Below, piece by piece: positions 17,107 to 25,148 of a stretch of 27,540 nt of DNA (position 1 is the stretch's first letter; every line of letters begins with the position of its first letter). The notes under the pieces were generated by a model. That model ran no database searches and had not been told where the DNA came from. It worked only from the letters and a program-made list of their open reading frames with translations. This DNA is from Microcystis sp. T1-4. Its GTDB lineage: Bacteria; Cyanobacteriota; Cyanobacteriia; Cyanobacteriales; Microcystaceae. The stretch lies in assembly GCF_000297435.1 (NCBI RefSeq), contig NZ_CAIP01000139.1, positions 1 to 27,540 of the forward strand, given 5' to 3'. The translations under genes were made by a program, and so were the position numbers.

Positions 17107-18408
17107 TTGGTTAGCACATCTTCGTATCAAACAACAAAATCGAAAGAAATCTTTACAGCCGCTCAAAAATTAATGCCGGGGGGTGTAAGTTCCCCCGTGC
17201 GGGCCTTTAAATCCGTCGGTGGGCAACCCATCGTTTTTGAAAGCGTCAAAGGGGCCTATATTCGCGACGTGGACGGTAACGAATACATCGACTATGTGGG
17301 AACTTGGGGGCCGGCTATCTGTGGTCATGCCCATCCCGAAGTGATTGCCGCCCTACACGAGTCCCTAGATAAAGGGACCAGTTTCGGCGCTCCCTGTGTC
17401 CAAGAAAATATTCTCGCTGAAATGGTGATTGATGCTGTTCCCAGCATTGAAATGGTGCGTTTTGTCAATTCTGGCACCGAAGCCTGTATGTCCGTCCTGC
17501 GCTTAATGCGGGCTTTTACCGGCCGGGATAAAATCATCAAATTCGAGGGCTGTTACCACGGTCACGCCGATATGTTCCTGGTTAAAGCCGGCTCTGGTGT
17601 AGCCACCCTGGGCCTACCCGACTCGCCGGGGGTTCCCAAAACCACCACTAACAACACTTTAACCGCCCCCTACAATGACCTGGAAGCGGTAAAAGCCCTC
17701 TTTGTCGAAAATCCCGACTCTATCGCTGGGGTGATTTTAGAGCCAGTGGTGGGTAATGCCGGCTTTATCGTGCCGGATGCCGGCTTTTTAGAGGGATTGC
17801 GGGAATTAACCAAAGAATACGGGGCTCTATTAATGTTTGATGAGGTAATGACCGGATTCCGCATCGCCTACGGTGGCGCTCAGGAAAAATTCGGCATCAC
17901 CCCCGATTTAACCACCCTGGGCAAAGTTATCGGCGGTGGGCTGCCGGTGGGGGCCTACGGCGGTCGGGCCGATATTATGGCGATGGTGGCTCCGGCCGGT
18001 CCAATGTACCAAGCGGGAACCTTATCCGGCAACCCTTTGGCCATGACGGCGGGAATTAAAACCCTCGAGTTACTCCAGCGCCCCGGCACCTACGAATATC
18101 TCGATAAAGTGACTAAATCCTTAACTGAAGGGCTGCTGAAAGTGGCTAGAGATGCTGGTCATAGCGTTTCTGGGGGTCATATCAGTGCCATGTTCGGGAT
18201 GTTTTTTACTGGCACCCCTGTGCATAATTATGAAGATGCCAAAAAGGCCGATGTGGCTAAATTTGGTCGTTTTCACCGGGGAATGTTGGAAAGAGGCGTT
18301 TATCTAGCTCCTTCCCAGTTTGAAGCTGGTTTTACTTCCTTAGCTCACACAGAGGCCGATATCGAACGGACTTTGGCCGCCGCTAAAGAGGTTTTAGCAG
18401 GTTTATAG
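17107..18408 (+). CDS. hemL: Glutamate-1-semialdehyde 2,1-aminomutase
   Basis: PLP enzyme that converts glutamate-1-semialdehyde to 5-aminolevulinate, the last step of the C5 pathway feeding chlorophyll, haem and phycobilins. 433 residues. LMPGGVSSPVRAF, NSGTEACMSVLRLMRAFTGR and GCYHGHAD are family signatures; the PLP lysine is in TLGKVIGGGLPVGAYGG (about residue 273). It starts at TTG (17107) with AAGGAG (17095-17100) 6 nt upstream; there is no better upstream start. Monocistronic, divergent from dnaN across the putative origin region. Confidence 0.98.
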   Translation: MVSTSSYQTTKSKEIFTAAQKLMPGGVSSPVRAFKSVGGQPIVFESVKGAYIRDVDGNEYIDYVGTWGPAICGHAHPEVIAALHESLDKGTSFGAPCVQENILAEMVIDAVPSIEMVRFVNSGTEACMSVLRLMRAFTGRDKIIKFEGCYHGHADMFLVKAGSGVATLGLPDSPGVPKTTTNNTLTAPYNDLEAVKALFVENPDSIAGVILEPVVGNAGFIVPDAGFLEGLRELTKEYGALLMFDEVMTGFRIAYGGAQEKFGITPDLTTLGKVIGGGLPVGAYGGRADIMAMVAPAGPMYQAGTLSGNPLAMTAGIKTLELLQRPGTYEYLDKVTKSLTEGLLKVARDAGHSVSGGHISAMFGMFFTGTPVHNYEDAKKADVAKFGRFHRGMLERGVYLAPSQFEAGFTSLAHTEADIERTLAAAKEVLAGL

Positions 18409-18933
18409 TTAATACTGCTTCGGCCGGGAAAATCGATTGATAGAGTCCCAAGTATGGATGAGTTGACATCTCCCCGCTTGCAAAAGACGGGGATTCTCCG
18501 GGGAAATTTGCCGAGAAACCCCGAACAATCGAGGGATTATTATCCCCAGCACTGTAAAACTTATCAGTCTAACCACAGGCCGACCCTTTTTAGTCAACCA
18601 GATGGAGGAGACCATGAGCAAGCGGTATCTAACTTGACAAAAATTACCTCGGTTTTTATAATCCTGAAACCGTTAACAAAATTGAGCGATAAATAGCCCC
18701 GCAAAAAATCAAGAAAAACAGCAAAAAACCCCAGTTCCCCCCTTGACAAATAGCCAAAACTAGGCATTAGTTAAATTTAATGATTTTTTAATAAAAACCG
18801 CTTTCTATCACCAGAAAAAGCTATCGGTAGATTTTTATCAGAGTAATGTAATCATCTTTACAACTATCGGGGATCAAAGGATGTTACGGTGAAGGAGCGA
18901 TGACAAACCCACTTTAAGATCACCCCGATTGCT
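18409..18933. other. Intergenic region with IS605-end-like hairpin
   Basis: No gene seen. At 18462-18499, TTGACATCTCCCCG, a loop, then CGGGGATTCTC (stem 18472-18476/18488-18492) has the same plan as the IS200/IS605 relic end near prk (TTGACATACCCCACG ... CGTGGATTC). The rest, including the 80-codon plus-strand ORF, has no recognisable protein. A short ORF MTNPL (18900-18917) with a strong ribosome site precedes the DUF1830 gene. Confidence 0.4.
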
Positions 18934-19314
18934 ATGGCACAAATTCTCGATCCCCTCCCCAACGGCAAGAAAAATAGTATTCTTTGTTGTTATGTCAATG
19001 CGACCAGTCATATTCAAATTGTTCGCATCACCAATATTGCTAACTGGTATTTTGAAAGGGTGGTTTTCCCCGGACAGCGTTTAGTATTTGAGACCCTAGC
19101 GGATGCTTTCTTAGAGATTCACACGGGGATGATAGCCAGTGCTATCCTTTCCGATAACATCCCCTGTGAGCGCCTTTATATCAGCGATGGGGATGACGAT
19201 GACTCCGAGGGTCAACTAGACGGGGAAATATTCTACCCCCATTCCCTAGAGGAAAGTCAAGGGGCGAAAATTGACAATACCGTACCCTTCAGTTTAACTT
19301 TAGCTTCCGCCTAG
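18934..19314 (+). CDS. DUF1830 family protein
   Basis: 126 residues of a family confined largely to cyanobacteria, function unknown. The core is ILCCYVNATSHIQIVRITNIANWYFERVVFPGQRLVFE (about residues 17-54), the diagnostic part of DUF1830. The C-terminal tail is acidic and Asp-rich (DGDDDDSEGQ). No membrane segment or signal. The stop is only 8 nt from the converging ClC gene. A 5-codon ORF with its own Shine-Dalgarno lies 16 nt upstream of the start. Confidence 0.88.
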   Translation: MAQILDPLPNGKKNSILCCYVNATSHIQIVRITNIANWYFERVVFPGQRLVFETLADAFLEIHTGMIASAILSDNIPCERLYISDGDDDDSEGQLDGEIFYPHSLEESQGAKIDNTVPFSLTLASA

Positions 19315-19322
19315 CTAATAAC

Positions 19323-21950
19323 CTAATCTGATAATTCCCCTCGTACGAGAATCACAGTGCAGTTAACGGCACGGGCAATCGTCGAGGGGATATTGCCATT
19401 TAATAACTGATTGAGCAAACTTTCCCTCGATGCACCCAAAAGCACCAAAGAACAATCCTCCGATTCTACCAGATCAATGACTGCCTCGGCCGGAGAGGCC
19501 GAACGAATCGGTAAAGGTACAATCGGCTCTGCGATCGCTTTCTGTAAAGATGCTTGTAAAACTTCCAAAGTGGACAGGTCTGGCAGTAACTCCGTCGGAG
19601 AATAGATTTTACATAACCAAAGTTTGGGATGATCCGAAGACTCGGACAAGGACAGCAAACTAGGCAATAATGCTAAAGCGCGTTGGGCATTCGGACCGCC
19701 GGCGGTGGGAATCAGCCAAATCCTTTCCCGATTAGGATCGTTGGGAAAACAATCCTTTGTTCCTAATTTTACCAAGATGGTTTCACAGGGAGCTTGGGCG
19801 ATCAAAGTATCGACTGAAAACCCAAAAATCGCCCCAGTAGTCGATTTTTCCCCCGTCCAACCCATAATTAATAAATTGCTGTGTCGTTCGCGAATCGTGG
19901 CCAAAATCCCGTCGGCGATGTCCTGAGCCACGGAAATTTGCGTATGAACAGAGATATGCTGCTGACGGGCTAATCTTTCCAGACGATGAAGTAATTTGCG
20001 TCCTTCGCGTGTATCTACCCGGACTTCCGCCGGAGAACTAAGACGAGGCACAGTAATCACATAGAGACAATCTATCTCATAATTGCGTTCACGGGCGATG
20101 GCAGCGGCAATTTTAAACAAAGCGGTAGCGGTGTCGGGATTGGCAATGGGTAACAAAATCCGGCCTATTCCCACAGCCGGAGAACGAGTTTGATAAACCA
20201 CATAGGAAGGGGTAGTGGGTTGAGGCAGTTGACAAACCCCCCCTAATTGATCAGCTTCCACCCGGATAATATCAGTGCGGGTGATGATCCCCACCAGTTT
20301 TTGACCGTCGGTAACGGGTAAACGGGAAAGCTGATAGCGATTCAACAGAAATAAAACATCGGTTAAAGCTGCCTGGGGAGCCACCGTAATCGGATTGGGA
20401 GTCATCATCTCCCGCAGGACGGTTTGACTGTTTTTTGATCGCCATTTATCCAGATCACTTTGGGTAAAAATCCCCAATAGTCGCCCCTGTTCCACCACGG
20501 GAAAACCGCGATGATGGGAACGGGACATAATTTTCACCACTTCCCCCAGGGGTAAATCCGCCGGCAGAATTTCCACCTGGGATTGCATCACATCTATAGC
20601 CGACAGATGGGCCAGCACATCGTTAGCCGGGGTTTCCTCGTTGAGAATAATACCACTAGCGGAAAGTAAATGCTGATAGAGGGAACCGGGGCGAATGCTT
20701 TCGGCAGTGATATAAGAAACGGCACAGGTCAACATCAGGGGCAGCACAATATTAAAATTGCGATGCAGTTCAAAGACAATCACGATCGCCGTTACCGGAA
20801 CCCTGACTACTCCCGTAAAAAAGGCCCCCATACCCGCTAAAGCATAACTAGGTTCGCTGCCGAAACCCATAATTTTCGTCTCGATTCCCCCCACCAGAAA
20901 CCCCAAACAGGATCCCAACACCAAAGCGGGGGCGAGGAGTCCTCCAGGGGCGCCGGAACTGTAGGAGATCATCGTCAGGAAAAAATAGACCACAAAAGCG
21001 AGGGCGGTATTCTGCCAGCTTAATTCCCCTGCCAGCAAAAACTCGCGTAAACCCGTATTATCTCGAAAAAAGTCGGGTAAAAAAGCCACTACCGTTCCCG
21101 ATAACCAGCTGACCAGACCGATGCGCCAAGCCAGAGATAACCGCCAACGCCGCTGCAGCTGGCTACAAAAAAGGATGCCTTGATTGAATAAAGCCCCCAA
21201 TAAGCCCGCTAAAGCCCCTAAAAGGCAATAAATGGGTATTTCTTGGGCAGAGAAGCTAATATTGGCATATTCAGTGATGATCGAGGGGGTATTCTGCAGC
21301 ATCATCGAAACCACGGCCCCGGTAAAGGAAGCCACAATCGCCGTTTCTAGGGTCATACTGGAAACATCGCGCATTAATTCCTCGATCACAAAGAGGACCC
21401 CGGCGATGGGAGTAGTAAAACCGGCCGCTAACCCCGCGGCTGCCCCGGCTGCGATCATCTGACGACGGTGATCGGGACTGGTGGGCAGCCATATGCTTAA
21501 TTGGGCCGCTAGGGCTGCCCCGATGTGTACCGTCGGGGCCCGACGACCAAGGGTTAAACCACCGCCAAGGATCAGGATCGCCCCGATCATTTTTACGACG
21601 GCAACGCGCCAAGACAGGGGCAAAGGATATTTAGCTAGGGCCGCTTTTACTTGGGGAATACCCCCCCCAGCGGCCGCGGGGGAGAAGTGTTCGACAATCC
21701 AACCAGCGCTATAACCAAGCAGAAAACCGCCGAGGGGCAAAACTAGGAAAGGAGAGGAATTGGCTACTAGATGCACCCGCCAACCACCTAACCAACCGAT
21801 GCCCAATTTCAGGATAATAGCGGCAAGGGCGGAGAGAATTCCGATGAAACAGGCTACCAGTAAAGCATAACGACTATCGGTCGCGCTACGTCCGAAGTGT
21901 TGGGATTTAAACCACTGACGGAGGTTTTGGTGACGGGCAAAAAGTCCCAT
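19323..21950 (-). CDS. ClC-type chloride channel/transporter with CBS and Usp domains
   Basis: 875 residues. A ClC membrane domain spans about 30-430 with GGGIPQVKAAL, GRRAPTVHIG and PIAGVLFVIEEL, followed by a CBS pair (about 450-575) and tandem universal-stress-protein domains (about 605-875), an architecture common in cyanobacteria. At the position of the external gating glutamate of GREGP there is Arg (R137), while the internal proton glutamate (E190) is kept. It may therefore act as an anion channel rather than a strict H+/Cl- antiporter, but this is inferred. The CBS and Usp domains probably sense adenine nucleotides. It converges with DUF1830 with an 8-nt gap. Confidence 0.92.
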   Translation of the reverse strand: MGLFARHQNLRQWFKSQHFGRSATDSRYALLVACFIGILSALAAIILKLGIGWLGGWRVHLVANSSPFLVLPLGGFLLGYSAGWIVEHFSPAAAGGGIPQVKAALAKYPLPLSWRVAVVKMIGAILILGGGLTLGRRAPTVHIGAALAAQLSIWLPTSPDHRRQMIAAGAAAGLAAGFTTPIAGVLFVIEELMRDVSSMTLETAIVASFTGAVVSMMLQNTPSIITEYANISFSAQEIPIYCLLGALAGLLGALFNQGILFCSQLQRRWRLSLAWRIGLVSWLSGTVVAFLPDFFRDNTGLREFLLAGELSWQNTALAFVVYFFLTMISYSSGAPGGLLAPALVLGSCLGFLVGGIETKIMGFGSEPSYALAGMGAFFTGVVRVPVTAIVIVFELHRNFNIVLPLMLTCAVSYITAESIRPGSLYQHLLSASGIILNEETPANDVLAHLSAIDVMQSQVEILPADLPLGEVVKIMSRSHHRGFPVVEQGRLLGIFTQSDLDKWRSKNSQTVLREMMTPNPITVAPQAALTDVLFLLNRYQLSRLPVTDGQKLVGIITRTDIIRVEADQLGGVCQLPQPTTPSYVVYQTRSPAVGIGRILLPIANPDTATALFKIAAAIARERNYEIDCLYVITVPRLSSPAEVRVDTREGRKLLHRLERLARQQHISVHTQISVAQDIADGILATIRERHSNLLIMGWTGEKSTTGAIFGFSVDTLIAQAPCETILVKLGTKDCFPNDPNRERIWLIPTAGGPNAQRALALLPSLLSLSESSDHPKLWLCKIYSPTELLPDLSTLEVLQASLQKAIAEPIVPLPIRSASPAEAVIDLVESEDCSLVLLGASRESLLNQLLNGNIPSTIARAVNCTVILVRGELSD

Positions 21951-22142
21951 AATTATCAGGGAGAATCAAGGCAATGGCAGGGCGAGGATTTATTTTGGGT
22001 TCTGATTCCTCGTCTCTTTAATCATAGGCCGTTAAGTTCTGTGACTGTTCACTTTGTTTCTACCAGTGGACCCAATAGTAGTTTTTCGATCGATGGGCTA
22101 GGATCGAAGGTTGTCCCTATCTTTGAGCGGAGGATATAAAGC

Positions 22143-22394
22143 TTGTCATTGATTGACCATATCTCTACAGTGGATCTATTTTGTGGGGCTGGGGGGCTAA
22201 CCCATGGTTTTGAGAAAGCTGGACTAATCGTTAAAGCGGGTTATGATATCGACCCAGCTTGTCAATTTCCCTACGAACATAATAATAAAGCCCAGTTTAT
22301 TTTAAAAAATAATGAACTTCGACTGGTGAGCTTCTGGCCAGATCATCTCTCTTTGGTAATCTGGTATATAAAGTTCATTGATGTCGTCCTCTAA
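22143..22394 (+). pseudogene. 5' fragment of C5 cytosine DNA methyltransferase
   Basis: Starts at TTG (22143) with GGAGG (22129-22133) 9 nt upstream. The first 53 residues are a C5-methyltransferase N-terminus: STVDLFCGAGGLTHGFEKAG (SAM-binding motif I) and AGYDIDPACQFPYEHNN (motif II). After FILKN (about 22300) the homology stops and the frame runs through the antisense of the DUF262 fragment. The catalytic PCQ motif and target-recognition region are absent, so this is a truncated remnant of a restriction-modification methyltransferase (normally over 300 residues). Confidence 0.8.
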
Positions 22395-22571
22395 ACCATC
22401 TTTATATTTTTGAACTAAAACTTCCACAGGATATTCCTTTGTGTCGTAATCAACTATTTTCTGTTTTTCGCGGATTTCTTGCTCTGCTTCCTCTTTCAGA
22501 CTATCGCTGATTTCTGTTCTGGCAAATTCATCGGGTTTGTTAGCCATCTCGAAGTTACTTGCAACCATCAA
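22302..22571 (-). pseudogene. 5' fragment of a DUF262 protein
   Basis: The minus strand encodes a DUF262 N-terminus: MANKPDEFARTEIS (the likely true start, ATG at 22547), KIVDYDTKEYPVEVLVQKY and ELYIPDYQREMIWPEAHQSK, matching the N-terminal IPxYQRExxW motif. It breaks off after SKFI at about 22306, before the DGxxR motif. It lies tail-to-tail with the truncated methyltransferase, which breaks at the same point, so a single deletion probably removed both 3' parts. Confidence 0.75.
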
Positions 22572-22605
22572 TTTATCTAATCAATCATACAATGTCTTTG
22601 CGGAC

Positions 22606-22647
22606 AAAAGCCGCTCCACTTCCCTTGACAGCAGAGCAGCTTTTTTT
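22606..22647. terminator. Terminator-like hairpin
   Basis: AAAAGCCGCTC and GAGCAGCTTTT form an 11-bp stem with one mismatch, followed by TTTTTTT on the plus strand. It lies between the DUF262 fragment and the DUF3122 gene and might block read-through into the latter. Confidence 0.4.
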
Positions 22648-22674
22648 GAATAATTAACTATATAGTGATATAAT
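22646..22674 (+). promoter_or_regulatory. Sigma70-type promoter of the DUF3122 gene
   Basis: TTGAAT (22646-22651), 17-nt spacer, TATAAT (22669-22674). The expected transcript start is near 22681, about 57 nt before the preferred ATG, which argues against the alternative TTG start at 22684. Confidence 0.6.
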
Positions 22675-22737
22675 TATATTAATTTGGCTCAAGTGCCGAA
22701 GCTCATACCATATTTTTTAGCTAATGTCAATAAAGTT

Positions 22738-23256
22738 ATGAAACGATTTCTATTATTATTTTGTGTTATCGTCAGTTTTTTGGTATTTATCAGCCTTCAA
22801 ATCGATTTTTCCTTGTCCGCACTAGCTCTAACCAGACAACAGCCAGAAGGACCGGGGCAGCTGTTGTATCAATCCCGTCATAGTTTGCGCGATGATACCG
22901 GTAGTCCTTGGCAGGTGGTGTTATTTAAACGAGTTAAAGATGGGGAAACGGTAGAAATTAGTTTGCGCTTGGTGGGATTTCCAGAGGGGATTGAGTTTCT
23001 TCACCCGGAAAGATTAACGATAACCACTGCTAAAGGCCAAATTTTAGCGGCTGAGGATGCTTTTGCCCAAGAATCACCCGCAGCTAACGTTGGTCAATAC
23101 AAGATGCAGGATATCTTAGCACAGCTACCCGTTACCGAAGCGATCGAGCTTTCCCTACCCCTAGACAATCCCCGCTCTCTCAGTATCCCGACTCCTGTAC
23201 TTTTGGAATGGCAAAGTCTGCTTTTTTCCGTAAATGGAGGAAATCCCCATCACTGA
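22738..23256 (+). CDS. DUF3122 family secreted protein
   Basis: 172 residues from ATG 22738, preferred because a promoter ends just before it; a TTG at 22684 would add 18 residues. The N-terminus MKRFLLLFCVIVSFLVFISLQI is a signal peptide or anchor. The mature part shows SRHSLRDDTGSPWQVVLFKRVKDGETVEISLRLVGFP, the core of cyanobacterial DUF3122. Function unknown; probably periplasmic or thylakoid-lumenal. No partner genes. Confidence 0.85.
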   Translation: MKRFLLLFCVIVSFLVFISLQIDFSLSALALTRQQPEGPGQLLYQSRHSLRDDTGSPWQVVLFKRVKDGETVEISLRLVGFPEGIEFLHPERLTITTAKGQILAAEDAFAQESPAANVGQYKMQDILAQLPVTEAIELSLPLDNPRSLSIPTPVLLEWQSLLFSVNGGNPHH

Positions 23257-23260
23257 CAAT

Positions 23261-23283
23261 AAAAAAAAATGCCCAATTAGGCA
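23261..23283 (-). terminator. Weak terminator of the DUF4359 gene
   Basis: TGCC/GGCA hairpin with a 6-nt loop, followed on the minus strand by nine T residues, about 56 nt after the DUF4359 stop. The stem is only 4 bp. Confidence 0.4.
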
Positions 23284-23338
23284 AAGTTTCAGCTATCACC
23301 ACTACAATAAAATCACTATCAAAATTTCAATTGTCTGA

Positions 23339-23725
23339 CTATAGTTCTAAAGCTTCGTAGATGTATAATTTATTCAAAAAACCGACGGTGCTGAAGTGAT
23401 AACTAGGTAAAGGCGGAGGGAACCATAATTCCGTTTGATAAACGCTGAAAATGACAAAATTCTTTCTAGTGGTGTTAGTGGCGATCGCTTCTTGTAAAAA
23501 AGGATGACCCGTATCCACCAACATTTTACAGTAACCCCGCAAGAGAGCCTGCACTTCGAGGGAAGCTTGCGCCCGAGCGCAGACATTATCCTTGAGATAG
23601 CTAGTTAACCTCTGGGAAGCGTATTGTTCGTAATCTTGACGATTGGGGTTAGTTGTCAGCAATATTCCCGCAATTCCCCCTAAAACCACTCCTACCACCA
23701 TTCCCCCTAACCTTGCCAATTTCAT
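23339..23725 (-). CDS. DUF4359 family membrane-anchored protein
   Basis: 128 residues. The N-terminal hydrophobic segment LGGMVVGVVLGGIAGILLTT (a Gly-rich helix) is an anchor or signal. The rest matches DUF4359 of cyanobacteria as I recall it: TNPNRQDYEQYASQRLTSYLKDNVC, two Cys (C49 and C66), NTTRKNFVIFSVYQTEL and PSYHFSTVGFLNKLYIYEA. Function unknown. Lone gene ahead of tRNA-His on the opposite strand. Confidence 0.82.
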   Translation of the reverse strand: MKLARLGGMVVGVVLGGIAGILLTTNPNRQDYEQYASQRLTSYLKDNVCARAQASLEVQALLRGYCKMLVDTGHPFLQEAIATNTTRKNFVIFSVYQTELWFPPPLPSYHFSTVGFLNKLYIYEALEL

Positions 23726-23785
23726 AAGCTCTCAAATCATCACTCACTTACCCTAACCATAGCCCGAATTAGGATAAAAAACCTG

Positions 23786-23813
23786 TTGTCAATGATTCCT
23801 TTTCTGGTATAGT
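23786..23813 (+). promoter_or_regulatory. tRNA-His promoter
   Basis: TTGTCA (23786-23791), 16-nt spacer, TATAGT (23808-23813), ending about 12 nt before the tRNA. Confidence 0.5.
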
Positions 23814-23825
23814 AGATATGTGTAC

Positions 23826-23899
23826 GGCGAGCGTAGCCAAGTGGTTAAGGCAGTGGATTGTGGTTCCACCACTCGGGGGTTCGAGTCCCCTCGTTCGCC
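23826..23899 (+). tRNA. trnH: tRNA-His (GTG)
   Basis: Complete cloverleaf. G-1 at 23826 pairs with discriminator C (23899), the tRNA-His hallmark. The acceptor stem is GCGAGCG/CGTTCGC with one G-U pair, followed by U8-A9 and D stem GCC/GGC. The anticodon stem GTGGA/TCCAC encloses loop TTGTGGT, anticodon GTG. The T arm is GGGGG-TTCGAGT-CCCCT. CCA is not encoded. Confidence 0.97.
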
Positions 23900-23993
23900 C
23901 TCTTTTTAAGGATCGCTGATGATTAGGCTTTAAGGGAGTCAATTGGCACTTACCCGCTCAAATCCCCAATCAATTCGTTATCGGTAAAACCCT

Positions 23994-24046
23994 ACACCCC
24001 ACACCCCACACCCTGTCCCCACAAAAAACTTTTTGCCGCAAACCCT
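23994..24046. repeat. CCCCACA-rich interspersed repeat, copy 2
   Basis: The ACACCCC run, CTGTCCCC, then CTTTTTGCCGCAAACCCTA. It matches 27487-27540 in inverted orientation at about 52 of 55 positions and the right end of 3069-3272. It is apparently one end of the TAGGGnnTGC element without its partner end. Confidence 0.75.
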
Positions 24047-24133
24047 ACTTACCAGTTAAGACGGCACTAGAGAAGCGGAGTAGCGATAACGTGATAGTTT
24101 AGATCTAATCGGTAATGTGAAGTTAGAACAATA

Positions 24134-25078
24134 ATGACCAGAGTAAACCCGAAGTTAATTATTCATGGGGGAGCGAGTTCCCTAGAGGACAAAGGTGGTT
24201 TAGAATCGGTGCGCGATTCTCTCCGGGGGATTGTTAAGAATATTTACAACCTCCTTGACAATGGTGCAAGTGCTGTGGAGGCGGTGACAAAAGGATGTAT
24301 GTTACTGGAGGATGAACCGCGATTTAATGCTGGGACTGGTTCGGTGGTGCAATCGGACGGTCAGGTGCGAATGAGTGCAGCCTTGATGGATGGTCGTCAT
24401 CAGCGTTTAAGCGGTGTCATTAACGTCTCGCGGGTACAGAATCCCATTAGCCTAGCCCACTTTCTCCAAAGTCAAGAGGATCGCATTCTCTCGGAAATTG
24501 GAGCTGCCGATCTGGCCCGAGAATTACAAATTCCCCTCTATGATCCCCTAACCGATTATCGGATTCAAGAATGGATGGAGGAAAGAAAGACGAATTTTAA
24601 TCGCAAAATGGCCCGTTTATTCGCCGACTCGTCAGCGCAACGGGGAACCATCGGGGTGGTGGCCCTTGATCAACAAGGAGACATCGCCGCCGGAACTTCT
24701 ACCGGAGGCAAGGGACTAGAAAGAATCGGTCGCGTTAGTGACAGTGCCATGCCAGCGGGCAATTATGCGAATCCATGGGCAGGAGTAAGTTGTACGGGAG
24801 TCGGGGAAGATATTATCGATGAGTGTTTAGCCGCTAAGGTGGTTATTCGCGTCACCGATGGTTTTTCCCTCGCCGCTGCCGTGGAGAAATCCATGCACGA
24901 ATCCCAAACTAATGGTCGGGATCTGGGCATGATTTCCCTTGATCGTCAGGGGAATATTGTTTGGGGAAAAACGGCGGAAATTCTCTTGGCTGCCTATCAC
25001 GATGGTCAGGCGATCGGTGATACCCTAGAATGGCACGGTGAAAATGTCGGTTTAATCGGCCATGTCGCCGTCGGATAG
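24134..25078 (+). CDS. Isoaspartyl peptidase/L-asparaginase (plant-type, Ntn hydrolase)
   Basis: 314 residues. The enzyme hydrolyses L-asparagine and isoaspartyl dipeptides, recycling damaged proteins or reserve peptides such as cyanophycin products. LIIHGGAS at the N-terminus and FNAGTGSVVQSDG are family signatures. It is made as a precursor that cleaves itself before Thr172 in RGTIGVVALD, which becomes the nucleophile of the beta subunit. GTSTGGK, GRVSDSAMPAGNYA and CTGVGEDII form the substrate site. Cytosolic, monocistronic, 70 nt ahead of ftsW. Confidence 0.93.
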   Translation: MTRVNPKLIIHGGASSLEDKGGLESVRDSLRGIVKNIYNLLDNGASAVEAVTKGCMLLEDEPRFNAGTGSVVQSDGQVRMSAALMDGRHQRLSGVINVSRVQNPISLAHFLQSQEDRILSEIGAADLARELQIPLYDPLTDYRIQEWMEERKTNFNRKMARLFADSSAQRGTIGVVALDQQGDIAAGTSTGGKGLERIGRVSDSAMPAGNYANPWAGVSCTGVGEDIIDECLAAKVVIRVTDGFSLAAAVEKSMHESQTNGRDLGMISLDRQGNIVWGKTAEILLAAYHDGQAIGDTLEWHGENVGLIGHVAVG

Positions 25079-25148
25079 TGGAACAAACTGCGATCGAACT
25101 TAGTCTTCTCGGTTAATCTCTGCAAGATACTTCTTCTCGAAAATCTCC

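Noticed and set aside
18454..18696. 80-codon plus-strand ORF and 70-codon minus-strand ORF in the hemL-DUF1830 gap
   Set aside because: They overlap each other and an IS-end-like hairpin, with no known protein features.
21271..21612. 113-codon minus-strand ORF
   Set aside because: Alternative frame of the well-supported ClC gene.
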